64,000 nucleotides of DNA from positions 62,001 through 126,000 of the forward strand of contig VWZS01007647.1 of assembly GCA_013397075.1 (NCBI GenBank), read 5' to 3'. The notes under the pieces were generated by a model. That model was not told the DNA's origin. It saw only the letters and a list, made by a program, of their open reading frames with translations, and did not search any database. This stretch comes from Rhabdornis inornatus (lineage: Eukaryota > Chordata > Aves > Passeriformes > Rhabdornithidae). A program made the position numbers and the translations under genes. Positions 25,001 through 34,273 of this stretch are shown here, piece by piece; position 1 is the first letter of the stretch, and every line of letters starts with the position of its first letter.

Positions 25001-28000
25001 GATGGCTGAATCAGGCTCTGAGGTTGCTGGTAAAGCAGAGATGATCGCAGGGTTTCACTAGTGAGAGTGTCCTGAGGCATCTGGAGAGAGAGTGATGCAT
25101 AGAAGCCATCACACACACTGCAGTTCCACGTGATTTTTCAGATACTGGAGAGTCACAGAATTTCAGAGCCACCTTCCCTGCAAGCTTTCTCCTCCTGCTT
25201 TCTATGAAAACGAACAAAGCTAATCCATCAATGCCAACATAAACACAGAACTCCTCCTCATATGTTAGGCAATTTAACTGGAAGTGCAATTTGCAGAGGC
25301 ACCCAAACCACACTTTAAAAGGGGTGGGGGCGAAGAAAATAAAATGAATGTCAGAAAAACACATTAAGTGACTCACGGAGTACTTCTGAGGAACCTACAG
25401 AATATGCAACAAAGAAGCATAGCCAAGCCATGCCTAAAAGGGCAGACTTCCATGAGAAGTCTAATCCTGTGGCCCATTATTGACCTGCACTGGAGGCAGA
25501 CTATTCTTTGGACCATGACCCGCGGTCACTTCCTAGGAAACAGTGCATTAATATTCACTCAGCCTCCTGCTGAGGAACAGCAGGCTGTGTCCTGTCAGAA
25601 GGCACTACTATCAGAACTGGTTTCCAGGAGCCTGGGAGTTACACGGAAAGGAGATCCCGAGGTGCCTCCTGTCCTCACCTCAGCGTTGGTGATCTCGGAG
25701 CTCCTGGGCCGCGGCTGCCGGCCGGCTGCTGGCCGAGTGGACACCTGGCTGCTCCGGTACTCCTTGAGGCGCTCCAGCAGCAGGTAATAAATGGCAGCAA
25801 AATGGTTGTAGCTGCTGTTCTGCAGAGACTGGAAGACATTGGAAGGGCCTTTTGAGTTACAGATAATGTAAGCGGCCAAAACTCATCACTAAGGGCTCAG
25901 AGTAGCACATTCAAAAAAAAACCAAGCAAAATCCAGAAGGGCAGTGAAGATTTTATGCTGTGGCACCAGATCAAGGCCAGTCACTGAGTGACCCACGAGT
26001 GCAGCACTGGCATTCTGGTGGTCACTGGAGATGTATCTAAAGTGCAAGAACTCACCTCTACAGTCCTCTGCCTGTCGATGCCAAGGGTCTGCATGATCCC
26101 AAGGACCTGCTCATTGTAGTCACCCAGGTTGGAGTTGTAGTTTTGCATGGAGAAGGACAAGGACTGCTGCTGCTGAAGGGAGGGGTCAGCCTGCATCCAC
26201 TTGTGCTGCTTTATCTGGGAGATGGTTATCCGCTTGGTTGGGTCCACAACCAGCATCCGTCGGATTAGTGTTTCACAGTCTGGGTGACAAAGACAAACTC
26301 ATGAGCAAGGGGCAAAAAAATAACAGCTCAGCCCCAAGTCACTGCTAAGAAAACTTCCCAGCAACACTGTGAAAACAGGAATTCAAGGTTTGGGAGCAGC
26401 TGATGCCTGATCTGACTATCAGATATTCCAGAGAGCACAACAGATGTCCACATGCTTATCACAAAAACATCTCACTACAGGAAATGAAGCTGTACTGGAT
26501 ACCAGGTGGCCTTGCACCTTGCACAAGAGCTGGTTTTGAGAGGATGCAGGTTTAATGGCATTACATCCACATAAAATAGGTCAGAACTTAGTACACAACC
26601 CCATCACATACAACTTCCTGGTCCTGGTCCCATACTGCTTATTTACTTATAACCAGGAAATACAGCTGTTCATGGCTATAACTGATAAACTTCAGACTTC
26701 AGCAGATAATCTCCACGTGACAACAGAGGCACGTTCACTTGGTTTTGAAACCAAATCAGAGAGAGGTGATAACACTCTTCAGTTTCATGTTTCTCATCAG
26801 ACTGCTGGAGTTCTCAGTAAACACTGCTAAGCCCCACTATTCCTACTCTCCTTGGCAGCACAGCCACACTGGAATACACCCCTTCTGCACAGCTAAAATA
26901 TCTTAGGAGAATTACCTATCTCAGCATTGCAGGCTAGTCTCATCAAAATCCTGTTTTCTCTCTTTTCTGAGCAATTATTTCTCCAGCTAGGGAGTCAAGT
27001 ATTTTTGTAATCCATAGGGATATTCTAATACAGGAAACTACAGCCTTTCAGATGCAGCACAAAGCAGATCCCAGAAAAGAAAACATCTTCTGCCCTACAG
27101 AAACTACTGGATACATAAAAACAAAATAATTGCCAGCTGCAAACTCAACAGCTACTCCTTTAGAGCACCGGTTCTAACATAAAGGATCTGAAAGAAAAGC
27201 ACCTTCGGACATGAAGTATGGGATGCGAAACCGCCCCTCCAGCACTCTTTGCCTCAGAGTTGGTAAATTGGGTCCGTCAAAAGGCAGAGAACCACAGACA
27301 AGGACGTACAGAACCACCCCAAGGCTCTGCCAAGAGAAAACAGCATAGCACATGAGTGACTCCAGGAAAAACAACGGTTTTGAAGGCCCACAGGGCCTCA
27401 CAAAGTGTGAAACGCAGTTTCTGAGGAATAGCAAGCTCACCCATATATCAAGGTGAGGTCCTTCGTATTCTTTGCCTTCAAAAACTTCTGGAGCTGCATA
27501 GGGTGGGCTTCCACACCAAGTGGAGAGGGGCTCTCCCGACTTGTAGAAGTTTCCAAAGCCAAAGTCTGAAATAAAGGTGAAAATCTGGGGTAAGACAAAA
27601 ACACTCAGCCACATACTAATAATTCAGAAGCAGCAGAAAATGGAGAGAAAAGAACAGATGTGTTGCTTTGGTTTTTGTCTTCATTTAAGTTATTCCCTTC
27701 TGTTCACAAAATCTGTTCAGAGAAATATCTGTAACTATTATTTTCACTTACACAAATAAAAATACATTTCTAGGATCATCCTAGGGAAACCCAAAGTGTA
27801 AACAACATGCCTGATGTTCTTTATAAGGTGACCTCCTATTTCCTATTACCTGCTAGTTTGATATTCATGTTAGCATCCAGCAGGAGGTTCTCTGTTTTGA
27901 GATCCCTGTGCACGATGTGGTGGCTGTGACAATATTCCACTGCTGAGAGAATCTGCCAGAATTTCTTCCGTGCTTCACTCTCACTCAAGTGCCCGTTGGA

Positions 28001-31000
28001 GGTCAGGTGATCTGGGAGACAAAACCAGACAGGATTTAGAAACACCCTGAGGAAATTTTTCATAATCCTGCAGGTGCTGCACTTGCTGTTTGACAGCTGA
28101 CAATGTAAGTGCTAGGTTTTTAATCAGAATATATCTGTTACTCAGGAATGACAAAATAAAGCCATGGTTTCTAAATCTAAGGAACTGTGAGCTCTGCCAG
28201 TGAGGACTTACCAAACATTTCTCCATTCTTTGCAAACTCAGTAACAATGTACAGCATATCCTTTGTCTCCATAACCTGTGAAGACACGAGAGAACATGAT
28301 TAAAAAAAAAAAAAAAAAAGCAGAGCTCCATGGCTCATTTATTTTTCATTTATTTTTCTATGTGAATTCTCAAACATATCCATTCAAATTTATATTTGCT
28401 GCAGCAGCTGGCAGTAAAAGCATCTAATTTTGCACCACAGAGTTCTTTCCAAGCAAACTGGTAATGAAAAAGATAACAAATCAAGGCTTATGTGCCTACA
28501 TTATACAATGGTTTCCCAGGCCATTGTTCTCACCATTACCAAGCTACCTAATCTCCATAAGAGAGCAGATGAGTGTTTAGATAATTTCATACACTCCCCT
28601 TTTGTTAAAATATGCATATAGCGTTTTACGATTAATGTGACATATTTTGAACGTGCAAAGAAACTTAAAAGTTTATCTGAAGTCATCTTTGTTTCAAGGC
28701 TACTGGGGGCTCAGATCAGCAAAGATAGCTGCAAGCTGGACAAAGCAAGAAGTGGTATCAGATCCCCTGCTCCTGTTTGGAGGTGTCTGGGACATGGGGA
28801 GCCTCCTGTGTAAGTGATAACAGGCTCCTGTTTGTGTAACAGCAGTGCTTGATGCACATCAACAACTGTCAATATATTGCCTATCAATCCAGTATCAACT
28901 TGCTTTGATATTTCACAATATTTGCCTTTGGAGGAAAATAAAAAACAATCACTAAAATCCAAGTGATAAATGAGAGATGCTGAGCATTTCCACGTTCATC
29001 TCCAATTGCCACGCTACACCTTTCAAATGTTGCATTTCAGACTTCAGAATACATTTCCCTGGAAACATTTCCCTCTCAAGAAGCAGATACTTTGTTTTGG
29101 AAGCAGGAGGCTCGCAATAGGTTAACAATCCAAAAAGCCTCAATTCTACTTCAAAGGCTGTGCCTTCCAGGCTCCCAACATGTAACCTTTTTCAAAGACT
29201 CTTGTCCTCCCCTCACTATAAGTACACACAGACACAAAACGAAAATAAACAAACAAGCAGCAAAGGAAGAGAGGTTCCCAGTTTAAAAAAACTGAAGGAA
29301 AGTGTTCTGGGAAAGTTGCCAGCTGGATGAAATTAAGACGCGGTGCTGCAACTAAAACAATGATGAAATAATACAAGAATACACACCCTACATTGGTATG
29401 TCATCTAATTCCATCCCTGCTTCTCAGCCTCCATCAAACAGGTAAAGCATCAGTTACAACAACAAAGAAAAGAAAACTTCACTGAAAAGAAATTATGGTC
29501 CACTGCCAACGTCATTTGCTGCATCAAGTGAAGTGGTTCAACGAGATGGAATTTAACCTGCTTTTCTAAATGCTCCGAAACAGTATTTTCACCCACATCA
29601 TTCCACTGAAATGAACTCAACCGAACTGTTAGAATGTTTCTGTATGTCCTATACTGCCCCATGGGCAACCCTGACGTCAGCTGTTAACACAGAATCATTT
29701 TTGTTATGACGGGTAACACTATAAATACAAACACTTCATGTGTGTCAAGGTCTTTTAAAATAATGCCTTGCCTAAGCACCTGCCTTACTGGCTCTTCAGC
29801 CTCACATGTTAATTAAACTTTTTTTTTCCTTTTTTTTTTTTCCATTAAGCTAACAAACCCAGCAGTAAGATCACAGCTGATAATAGTGTTTACTACTGCA
29901 CACGGACTTTCAGACCTGCTGTTTCATCTATCTCCACCTTTCTCCCCTCTGCCCTTTTAGCCAGGTCCAGAGAGACTGATACCTCTGCCCTGCTCGTGGC
30001 AGGGGCTTGCACCAGATGACCTTTAAAGTCCCTTCTGACCCAAACTGTTCTGTCATCTTCTTCTTAAATCCACACAGCATTATTTAAACTATTAAGAGGA
30101 ACCTACACCAAAGGCTACTTAGATCTAACATTTGGAATTTGCAGAGCAGTCCTTCTCACAAGACAAATGTGATCCTGCTTTCTGCACAACACATTAACTT
30201 GTTCCTACAGTTAAAAATATCCATCAGTGCAGAAACCGAACAAATCTAAACCAAAATTCATACTGAAACTCTGCAGGACAAAGAAACTTAAAATTCCCTT
30301 TCAAAACTACACAAACTGCAACAGAACAACCAAACAGGTCATTTTTTGACGTGTTCTAAGATACCAACATTTACCACCTTTTCCTTTTTCACCAATCCAA
30401 TTCTTTGATTAAATTTCCACTTAGACTTTCTACGTAGATTAACTTGGCTTAATTGTTGGTGATTTTAAATCCCTTCCGCTTAAGGCAAACTCAACTTTAG
30501 TGCTTCCTTCTCTACCACCCAATGTGAGTTTAAGTCTTCCTCTTATCTAAAGCACATTAGAAGTTCCAGTCCTCTAAACTGGGTACAGCAGAGGAGATAG
30601 GAAAGGCAAGTTAATCATAGAAGTTCAGACAACCCCTTCCTCAATCTGAAACAAACGTCAGCCTGGTTCCAACTGTAAATTTTACAGTGCATTTTATCAA
30701 AAAGCTGTCTAATCTACCAGAATCTTGTTCAAAGAACGACGAATTACTTTGAAGACACTCAGTTATTTTTCAAACGTTTCTCAAAAAGTATTTCAGTATT
30801 TCAATATGCATTCTCTCTGCAAATATTAAATGCAAAAATCACATGCAAGAGAAGACCACAAGCATATTTTATCTACGTGCTATGCTTCAAAGCTGGACTC
30901 TTACCTGATACAGCTTGATAATGTGGGGATGATTCAAAAGCTTCATTATCTGAACTTCTCTATAAATCTTCTCCAGATTGCTTGGGTCTAACCTTGTTTT

Positions 31001-31902
31001 GTCTATTATTTTTATTGCAACCTGCAAATTTAAATAATAACAAAACAACCCTAGGTATTACAAAAAAGGTATTCTCACTGTTAAAATAGATTAAAAAAAA
31101 AAAAAAGACACATCCCCACACAAACACACCACACACAAAATCCAAGTTAAGTAGCTTTTAAGGCACAGACTTGACAAAGCTGATCCTGTTTTTCTGAACT
31201 GCACAGAAATCGCGACACAGAACGTTTTCGTTTTTCTTTTCTACGTCAAAAGATTACACGTAAGGTAGTGAACAGAACTGCAGAAATTAGCACTGGACAG
31301 GATTCCGTAAATCTTTTAATCCGTCCCATGCCAGTGAAAAACAGATTCTTGTAACAGACTATCTCCTGCTGTAGTGACTGACACGATTTTGACATGCACC
31401 AGAAATATAAACACGGCTGCACACCCAGGAAAAAAATTATTTCTACAAATAAGACCCCAGGTTCTTTGTTCTTGAAGAACACTGAATGAATAAAAACCAA
31501 AAAAACAAAACGTCTGAAGCTTTCAAGACATCCTTAATTTGCAGGGCGTTTTAAGCAAACTGAGAGTAACTCAGCGAAGCTACAGTAACACTGTGAACTG
31601 CGGGAGCTGGGGTGCATTTTTTGCACATATTCCTGCTGAGTTTGTGAATTCCCACAGCGGGAAAACCCGCGGCATCACCGCGGGCGAGCGAAGGCAGCAG
31701 CGCCCGCGGGGGCTCCGCGGAGCGGACAGCGCCGGCCCCTCGCACCCACCTGCGTTTTGGTCACCCTGTGCCGGGCCAGCTTGACCACGGCGAAGTTGCC
31801 TTTCCCCAGGGTCCTCTCAATGTCATAGAAGCCGACTCGCAGGGGCCGCTGCTGGCCGTGCGCGGCCGCGGGCGCCGAGGCGAACTCCGACATGATCACC
31901 AT
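21575..31902 (-). CDS. SIK1: SIK1, salt-inducible serine/threonine kinase 1 (13 coding exons, 802 aa)
   Basis: AMPK-related Ser/Thr kinase. In the known family it is activated by LKB1, inhibited by PKA, and phosphorylates CRTC coactivators and class IIa HDACs. The exons join as 31750-31902, 30905-31021, 28212-28275, 27850-28011, 27441-27565, 27203-27326, 26056-26279, 25679-25828, 24958-25080, 24486-24711, 23536-23811, 22768-23002 and 21575-22004, all with GT/AG introns, giving 802 codons plus stop. Seen in the protein: glycine loop 33-37, VAIK Lys55, HRD Asp148, DFG Asp166, activation-loop Thr181, APE Glu192, UBA about 300-343, RRHT Thr475, RRAS Ser575, RK-rich segment 583-612. Length is near the human 783 aa, and the N and C termini match SIK1 rather than SIK2 or SIK3. 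The start is set by an in-frame TGA at 31906-31908 and a good Kozak context (G at -3 and +4). No frame breaks were found. Confidence 0.97.
22768..23002 (-). CDS. SIK1: SIK1 coding exon 12 (residues 582-659, two bases of 660)
   Basis: Encodes the basic segment beginning GLKAFRQQLRKNARAKG (582-612), the RK-rich nuclear-localisation region of SIK1. It is followed by a five-Ser run (615-619) and the helical SLLEEVLQQQ stretch. The acceptor is CCACAG and the donor is AG|GTGAGG. Confidence 0.94.
23536..23811 (-). CDS. SIK1: SIK1 coding exon 11 (residues 490-581, first base of 582)
   Basis: Ser/Thr-rich regulatory region ending in VSFQEGRRASDTSLTQ. Ser575 sits in the RRAS PKA consensus at the same number as human Ser575; phosphorylation there relocates SIK1 to the cytoplasm in mammals. 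The acceptor is CCATAG and the donor is CAAG|GTAATG. Confidence 0.95.
24486..24711 (-). CDS. SIK1: SIK1 coding exon 10 (residues 415-489, first base of 490)
   Basis: Encodes PVFFPVDTNFNGLFRNRS, then SPNSLLETTISEE and RRHTLAEV. Thr475 in RRHT corresponds to human Thr473, a site of PKA/CaMK-type regulation. The donor is CCAT|GTAAGT, in phase 1. Confidence 0.95.
24958..25080 (-). CDS. SIK1: SIK1 coding exon 9 (residues 374-414)
   Basis: Encodes MPQDTLTSETL, followed by LQAEMDCD, matching the human VPQEGLSTD...LQAEMDCE region. The 123-nt exon is phase 0 at both ends, with acceptor CTCCAG and donor CAG|GTTGGT. Confidence 0.92.
25679..25828 (-). CDS. SIK1: SIK1 coding exon 8 (residues 324-373): end of UBA
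   Basis: Starts SLQNSSYNHFAAIYYLLLER, which closes the UBA domain, followed by a Pro/Arg-rich linker ending ITNAE. The 150-nt exon is phase 0 at both ends, with acceptor TTCCAG and donor GAG|GTGAGG. Confidence 0.95.
26056..26279 (-). CDS. SIK1: SIK1 coding exon 7 (residues 249-323): end of kinase domain, start of UBA
   Basis: Encodes the conserved CETLIRRML segment that closes the kinase domain, then a linker with a four-Gln run (284-287), then the start of the UBA domain (NLGDYNEQVLGIMQTLGI). The donor is GAG|GTGAGT. In this family the UBA supports LKB1-dependent activation. Confidence 0.95.
27203..27326 (-). CDS. SIK1: SIK1 coding exon 6 (residues 208-248, first base of 249)
   Basis: Encodes SLGVVLYVLVCGSLPFDG and continues to IPYFMSE, the helix F-G part of the C-lobe. 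The acceptor is TTGGCAG and the donor is GAAG|GTGCTT. The 124-nt exon leaves phase 1, which the next exon completes. Confidence 0.95.
27441..27565 (-). CDS. SIK1: SIK1 coding exon 5 (residues 166-207)
   Basis: Encodes DFGFGNFYKSGEPLSTW and the AAPE motif. Thr181 in LSTW is the position phosphorylated by LKB1 in SIK family kinases (human Thr182). The exon is 125 nt, and its donor TGG|GTGAGC is in phase 0. Confidence 0.96.
27850..28011 (-). CDS. SIK1: SIK1 coding exon 4 (residues 112-165, first base of 166)
   Basis: Encodes the catalytic loop HRDLKTEN with catalytic Asp148. It starts after TCTCCCAG and ends G|GTAATA, splitting the DFG aspartate codon with the next exon. The 162-nt length keeps the frame. 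Confidence 0.95.
28212..28275 (-). CDS. SIK1: SIK1 coding exon 3 (residues 91-111, first base of 112)
   Basis: A 64-nt exon encoding VMETKDMLYIVTEFAKNGEM and then F, including the hinge between the kinase lobes. The acceptor is TTCACAG and the donor is G|GTAAGT. The intron that precedes it (28276-30904) is the largest in the gene at about 2.6 kb. Confidence 0.95.
29981..30057 (+). mobile_element. CR1 3'-end fragment inside SIK1 intron
   Basis: GGCAGGGGCTTGCACCAGAT, then ACCTTTAAAGTCCCTTCTGA and CCAAACTGTTCTGTCAT match the CR1 3' terminus. It lies in the 2.6-kb intron between coding exons 2 and 3, antisense to SIK1. Confidence 0.7.
30905..31021 (-). CDS. SIK1: SIK1 coding exon 2 (residues 52-90)
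   Basis: Encodes VAIK with the ATP-anchoring Lys55 and the alpha-C helix REVQ with Glu73. The exon is 117 nt, phase 0 at both ends, with acceptor TTTGCAG and donor CAG|GTAAGA. It is the only exon without a supporting longer open frame, but the translation matches the family throughout. Confidence 0.95.
31750..31902 (-). CDS. SIK1: SIK1 coding exon 1 (residues 1-51)
   Basis: Begins MVIMSEF, the SIK1-specific N terminus, and carries the glycine-rich loop GKGNF (33-37). It ends in phase 0 at CAG|GTGGGT. An in-frame TGA two codons upstream rules out an N-terminal extension in an unspliced leader. The region before the kinase domain appears one residue shorter than in human, as recalled. Confidence 0.96.
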
Positions 31903-31985
31903 GGCTCAGGCGGAGGGTGCGGGCAGCGCCTCAGGACGGGAGCATCCGCGCAGCACCTGCACGGACACGGCAGCACAGCGCCCGT

Positions 31986-32180
31986 CAGCCCCGCTCCACT
32001 CAGCGCCGCTCCGCTCAGCCCCGCTCCGTTCAGCCCCGCTCCGCTCAGCCCCGCTCCGTTCAGCCCCGCTCCGCTCAGCCCCGCTCCGTTCAGCCCCGCT
32101 CCGCTCAGCCCCGCTCCGTTCAGCCCCGCTCCGCTCAGCCCCGCTCCGTTCAGCCCCGCTCCGCTCAGCCCCGCTCCGCT
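31986..32180. repeat. 15-bp tandem array, 13 copies, with 30-bp higher-order unit
   Basis: Unit CAGCCCCGCTCCGYT repeated 13 times without gaps. From 32016 to 32165 units ending GTT and GCT strictly alternate, giving five identical 30-bp dimers. The first two units carry extra changes, and after 32180 the array decays into shorter partial units. It starts 84 bp upstream of the SIK1 ATG, in the leader or the proposed first intron. The unit is a multiple of three and stop-free in most frames, so it creates artefactual open frames on both strands. Confidence 0.97.
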
Positions 32181-32241
32181 CAGCTCAGCCCCGCTCAGCC
32201 CCGCAGAGCCCGGCGGAGCGGCGGCCGAGCCGCCCTCGTAC

Positions 32242-32450
32242 CTGGCGGGCGGAGCGCGGTGTGCGCGCAGGGCTGTGCGTGTGCGTGTCCGTGTCCGTGT
32301 GAGTGCGAGTGTGAGCGCGGCGGGGCCAGCGCGCACCGGGGGGCAGGCGGCACCACGCGGGATGTCCCGGCCCCCCTGCCCTGCCCTGCCCGCCCCTCGC
32401 CTCCATCCGCGCACCGCCCGCCCGTCCTCCCTCCCCGCCCACCGCCGAAA
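32242..32450 (-). other. SIK1: Possible noncoding first exon of SIK1 (5' end approximate)
   Basis: On the minus strand a strong donor CAG|GTACGAG falls at 32242/32241. A candidate acceptor CCGTGCAG lies at 31958/31957, 54 nt upstream of the ATG, although its polypyrimidine tract is weak. Thirteen coding exons plus one leader exon would match the 14-exon human gene as I recall it. The 5' boundary is a guess. Confidence 0.45.
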
Positions 32451-32466
32451 GCCGAGACGGGCCCAT

Positions 32467-32474
32467 TGACGTCA
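32467..32474. promoter_or_regulatory. Perfect palindromic CRE (TGACGTCA), proximal
   Basis: Full consensus CREB/ATF site about 565 bp upstream of the SIK1 ATG, followed within 4 bp by a TGACG half-site (32478-32482). Mammalian SIK1 is a known CREB target, so function is likely but is inferred here. Confidence 0.8.
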
Positions 32475-32606
32475 CTTTGACGCCAGCGAGACGCGCGGCC
32501 GGGCGCGGGGCTGAAGGGGAGCGGAGACACCGGGATGTTGCCAGGGAACGGGCGGCGCTGACGCGGGCGCTGATGGAGCCGTCGCCCGGGAGACCCGGGG
32601 GGGCGG

Positions 32607-32614
32607 TGACGTCA
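32607..32614. promoter_or_regulatory. Perfect palindromic CRE (TGACGTCA), distal
   Basis: Second full CRE, 140 bp further from the gene than the first, inside a GC-box context. A TGACG half-site at 32559-32563 lies between the two. Confidence 0.78.
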
Positions 32615-32637
32615 GGGCGGAGGGATGCAGGGATGGA

Positions 32638-32657
32638 GGGAGGGAGGGAAGGGGGGG
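32638..32657 (+). other. G-quadruplex-type tract in the SIK1 promoter
   Basis: Four G-runs of at least three separated by one or two A residues, 24 bp beyond the distal CRE. It lies on the strand opposite to the SIK1 mRNA, that is on the template strand. Confidence 0.6.
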
Positions 32658-33222
32658 TGGTCTGGGGGTCTCCTGCCCACCCCCCGGCTCGGCCCGGCCC
32701 GGCTCGGTCCGGCCCGCCCTCCCGGAGAGGTCGCTCCTTCCTCGGAGTGGTGGCGACTCCCGACGGGGCGTCCCCGCAGCGCGGGGATGTCGCGACTGCG
32801 GCACCGCCCCGGCGACAGCACCTGGCGCTGGTGACCCCCCGGTGACCGCCGCTGCTGCCGGCGGGGGTGCCGAGCCCCGGTGTCTCCAGCTGCCGAGGCA
32901 CCTCTAGCGCAGTGTGATGGGGAAGTCCCGCTGGCAGTAGGAAAAGTGCGGCTGCAGCCCTGCAGGGGAGCATTTCTCCCTGATCCCAAGGCGCAGGGGG
33001 GCTGTGGATGCGCTGCAACCTTTGCACTGGTACTTGCAGCAGGAAACATACCCGCATTCCCCTGCGCAAGGTCCTGCTTTGCAGGGTGAGATGGAGGGGA
33101 TGCTGCAGAGTATCCCCTCAAGGGCTAGGGACACCCCCATCTGGGGACAGCAGCCCTCTGGGTCCACCAGCTGGGCACCGACAGCAACAAAAGTAATAAT
33201 AGAGGGTATATACATATAAAAA

Positions 33223-33730
33223 ATCACAGAAGGGTTTGGGTTGGAAGGGACCGTAGAGATCCTTCAGTTCAGGGACACCTTCCACTAGACCAGGCTGCTC
33301 AGAGCCTCATCCAGCTTCACCTTGAACACTTCAGGGATCCAGGGGCAGTCACAGCTTTTCTGGGCAACCTGTGCCAGTCCCTCATTACCTTCACAGTAAA
33401 GAATTTCTTCCTAATATCTAAGCTAAACATACTCTCTGTCAGTTTGAAGCCATTCCCCCTTGCCCTGTTACTCCAGGTCTTCATAAATAGCATTTCTCCA
33501 TCTTTCTTCTAGCTCCCTTCAGGTATTGGAAGGCTGCAATTAGGTCACCCTGAAGCTTCTCTTTTCCAGGCTGAACAATCCCAATTCTCTCAGCCTTTGT
33601 TCATAGGAGAGGTGCTCCATCCCTCTGATCATCCTGGTGGCCTTCTCCAGTAGGTCCATGTCCCATACGTTTGTGCAGCCCTGTGACACCATTTCAACTC
33701 TACACTTGGAATACACCTGCAGTTCCATTG
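33223..33730 (-). mobile_element. CR1 LINE, 3' end of ORF2 and 3' UTR
   Basis: The plus strand begins ATCACAGAAGGGTTTGGGTT and continues with GGGACACCTTCCACTAGACC, the reverse complement of the CR1 tail. On the minus strand the frame encodes MIRGMEHLSYEQRLRELGLF, the usual C-terminal end of CR1 ORF2. It is 5'-truncated, as CR1 copies usually are, and lies just upstream of the SIK1 CpG island. Confidence 0.9.
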
Positions 33731-34273
33731 TCTCTGGTCAGCTCGGAAGTGAGGCTTGGGAAATTTCCCTTTGGCACATGAAGGCTTAAAGATGTTGTTT
33801 TGGATTGAACCTCAGCCAAGAGACTCCTCTCAAGGTCAGATGTGAAACAGCAGATGCATGGAGTTCAAACAGGGAGATCCTCAGCCTCCACACAGCAGGT
33901 GGCCAAAATGTTTGTGCACTTGGAGTCAAATTCCAATCTAGTCTCAAAAATAAGTCTTGAATTATGCTTGCCATATCTATTTCTCAGCTTCAGCTTCTCT
34001 ATTGCACTCAGTCTAGGCTCTTTTCAGACAGGTAGTTCTTCAGTCAGGAGATAGGTTTCTGACTGGAAAACTCTCCCTCTTAGTCTGAGCTGTCCCCTGA
34101 CTGTCACAGCCCATGGCACACTGAGAGGTGACCTCCTCTTCCATCCAGGGGCACCATGCAAATTGGATTTGCTAGACTGCTGGAAATAAGGTAGAAAAGT
34201 TACAGCTCTGCTTCACGCTGAAAATTTCAAAGCACTCAGTAAAAATCTCTTCAAAGGGAAGATGGAGAAGGGA

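Larger units (their letters stand above)
31640..32900. promoter_or_regulatory. SIK1: CpG-island promoter region of SIK1
   Basis: A sharp block of high GC with dense CpG spans the first coding exon and the sequence upstream of it, while both flanks are AT-richer. No TATA box was seen on the minus strand, so a dispersed or TATA-less start is likely, perhaps around 32300-32450. GC boxes (GGGCGG) occur at 32601 and 32615. Both perfect CREs of the window lie here. Confidence 0.8.

Noticed and set aside
27174..28331. Separate small genes in SIK1 introns (frames that run past the exon ends)
   Set aside because: Each is an exon read through its splice sites. The intron parts have no similarity to anything, and the exon parts join into one kinase.
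31768..32469. Long plus-strand frames of Ala-Pro-Leu-Ser or Arg-Ser-Ala-Pro repeats across the SIK1 leader
   Set aside because: They come from the 15-bp tandem array, whose unit is a multiple of three and stop-free in several frames on both strands. There is no domain, and no independent promoter can be argued.
32185..33069. 294-codon minus frame upstream of SIK1
   Set aside because: High-GC sequence with few stops. It runs through the promoter and both CREs, and the protein is low-complexity Gly/Arg/Pro.
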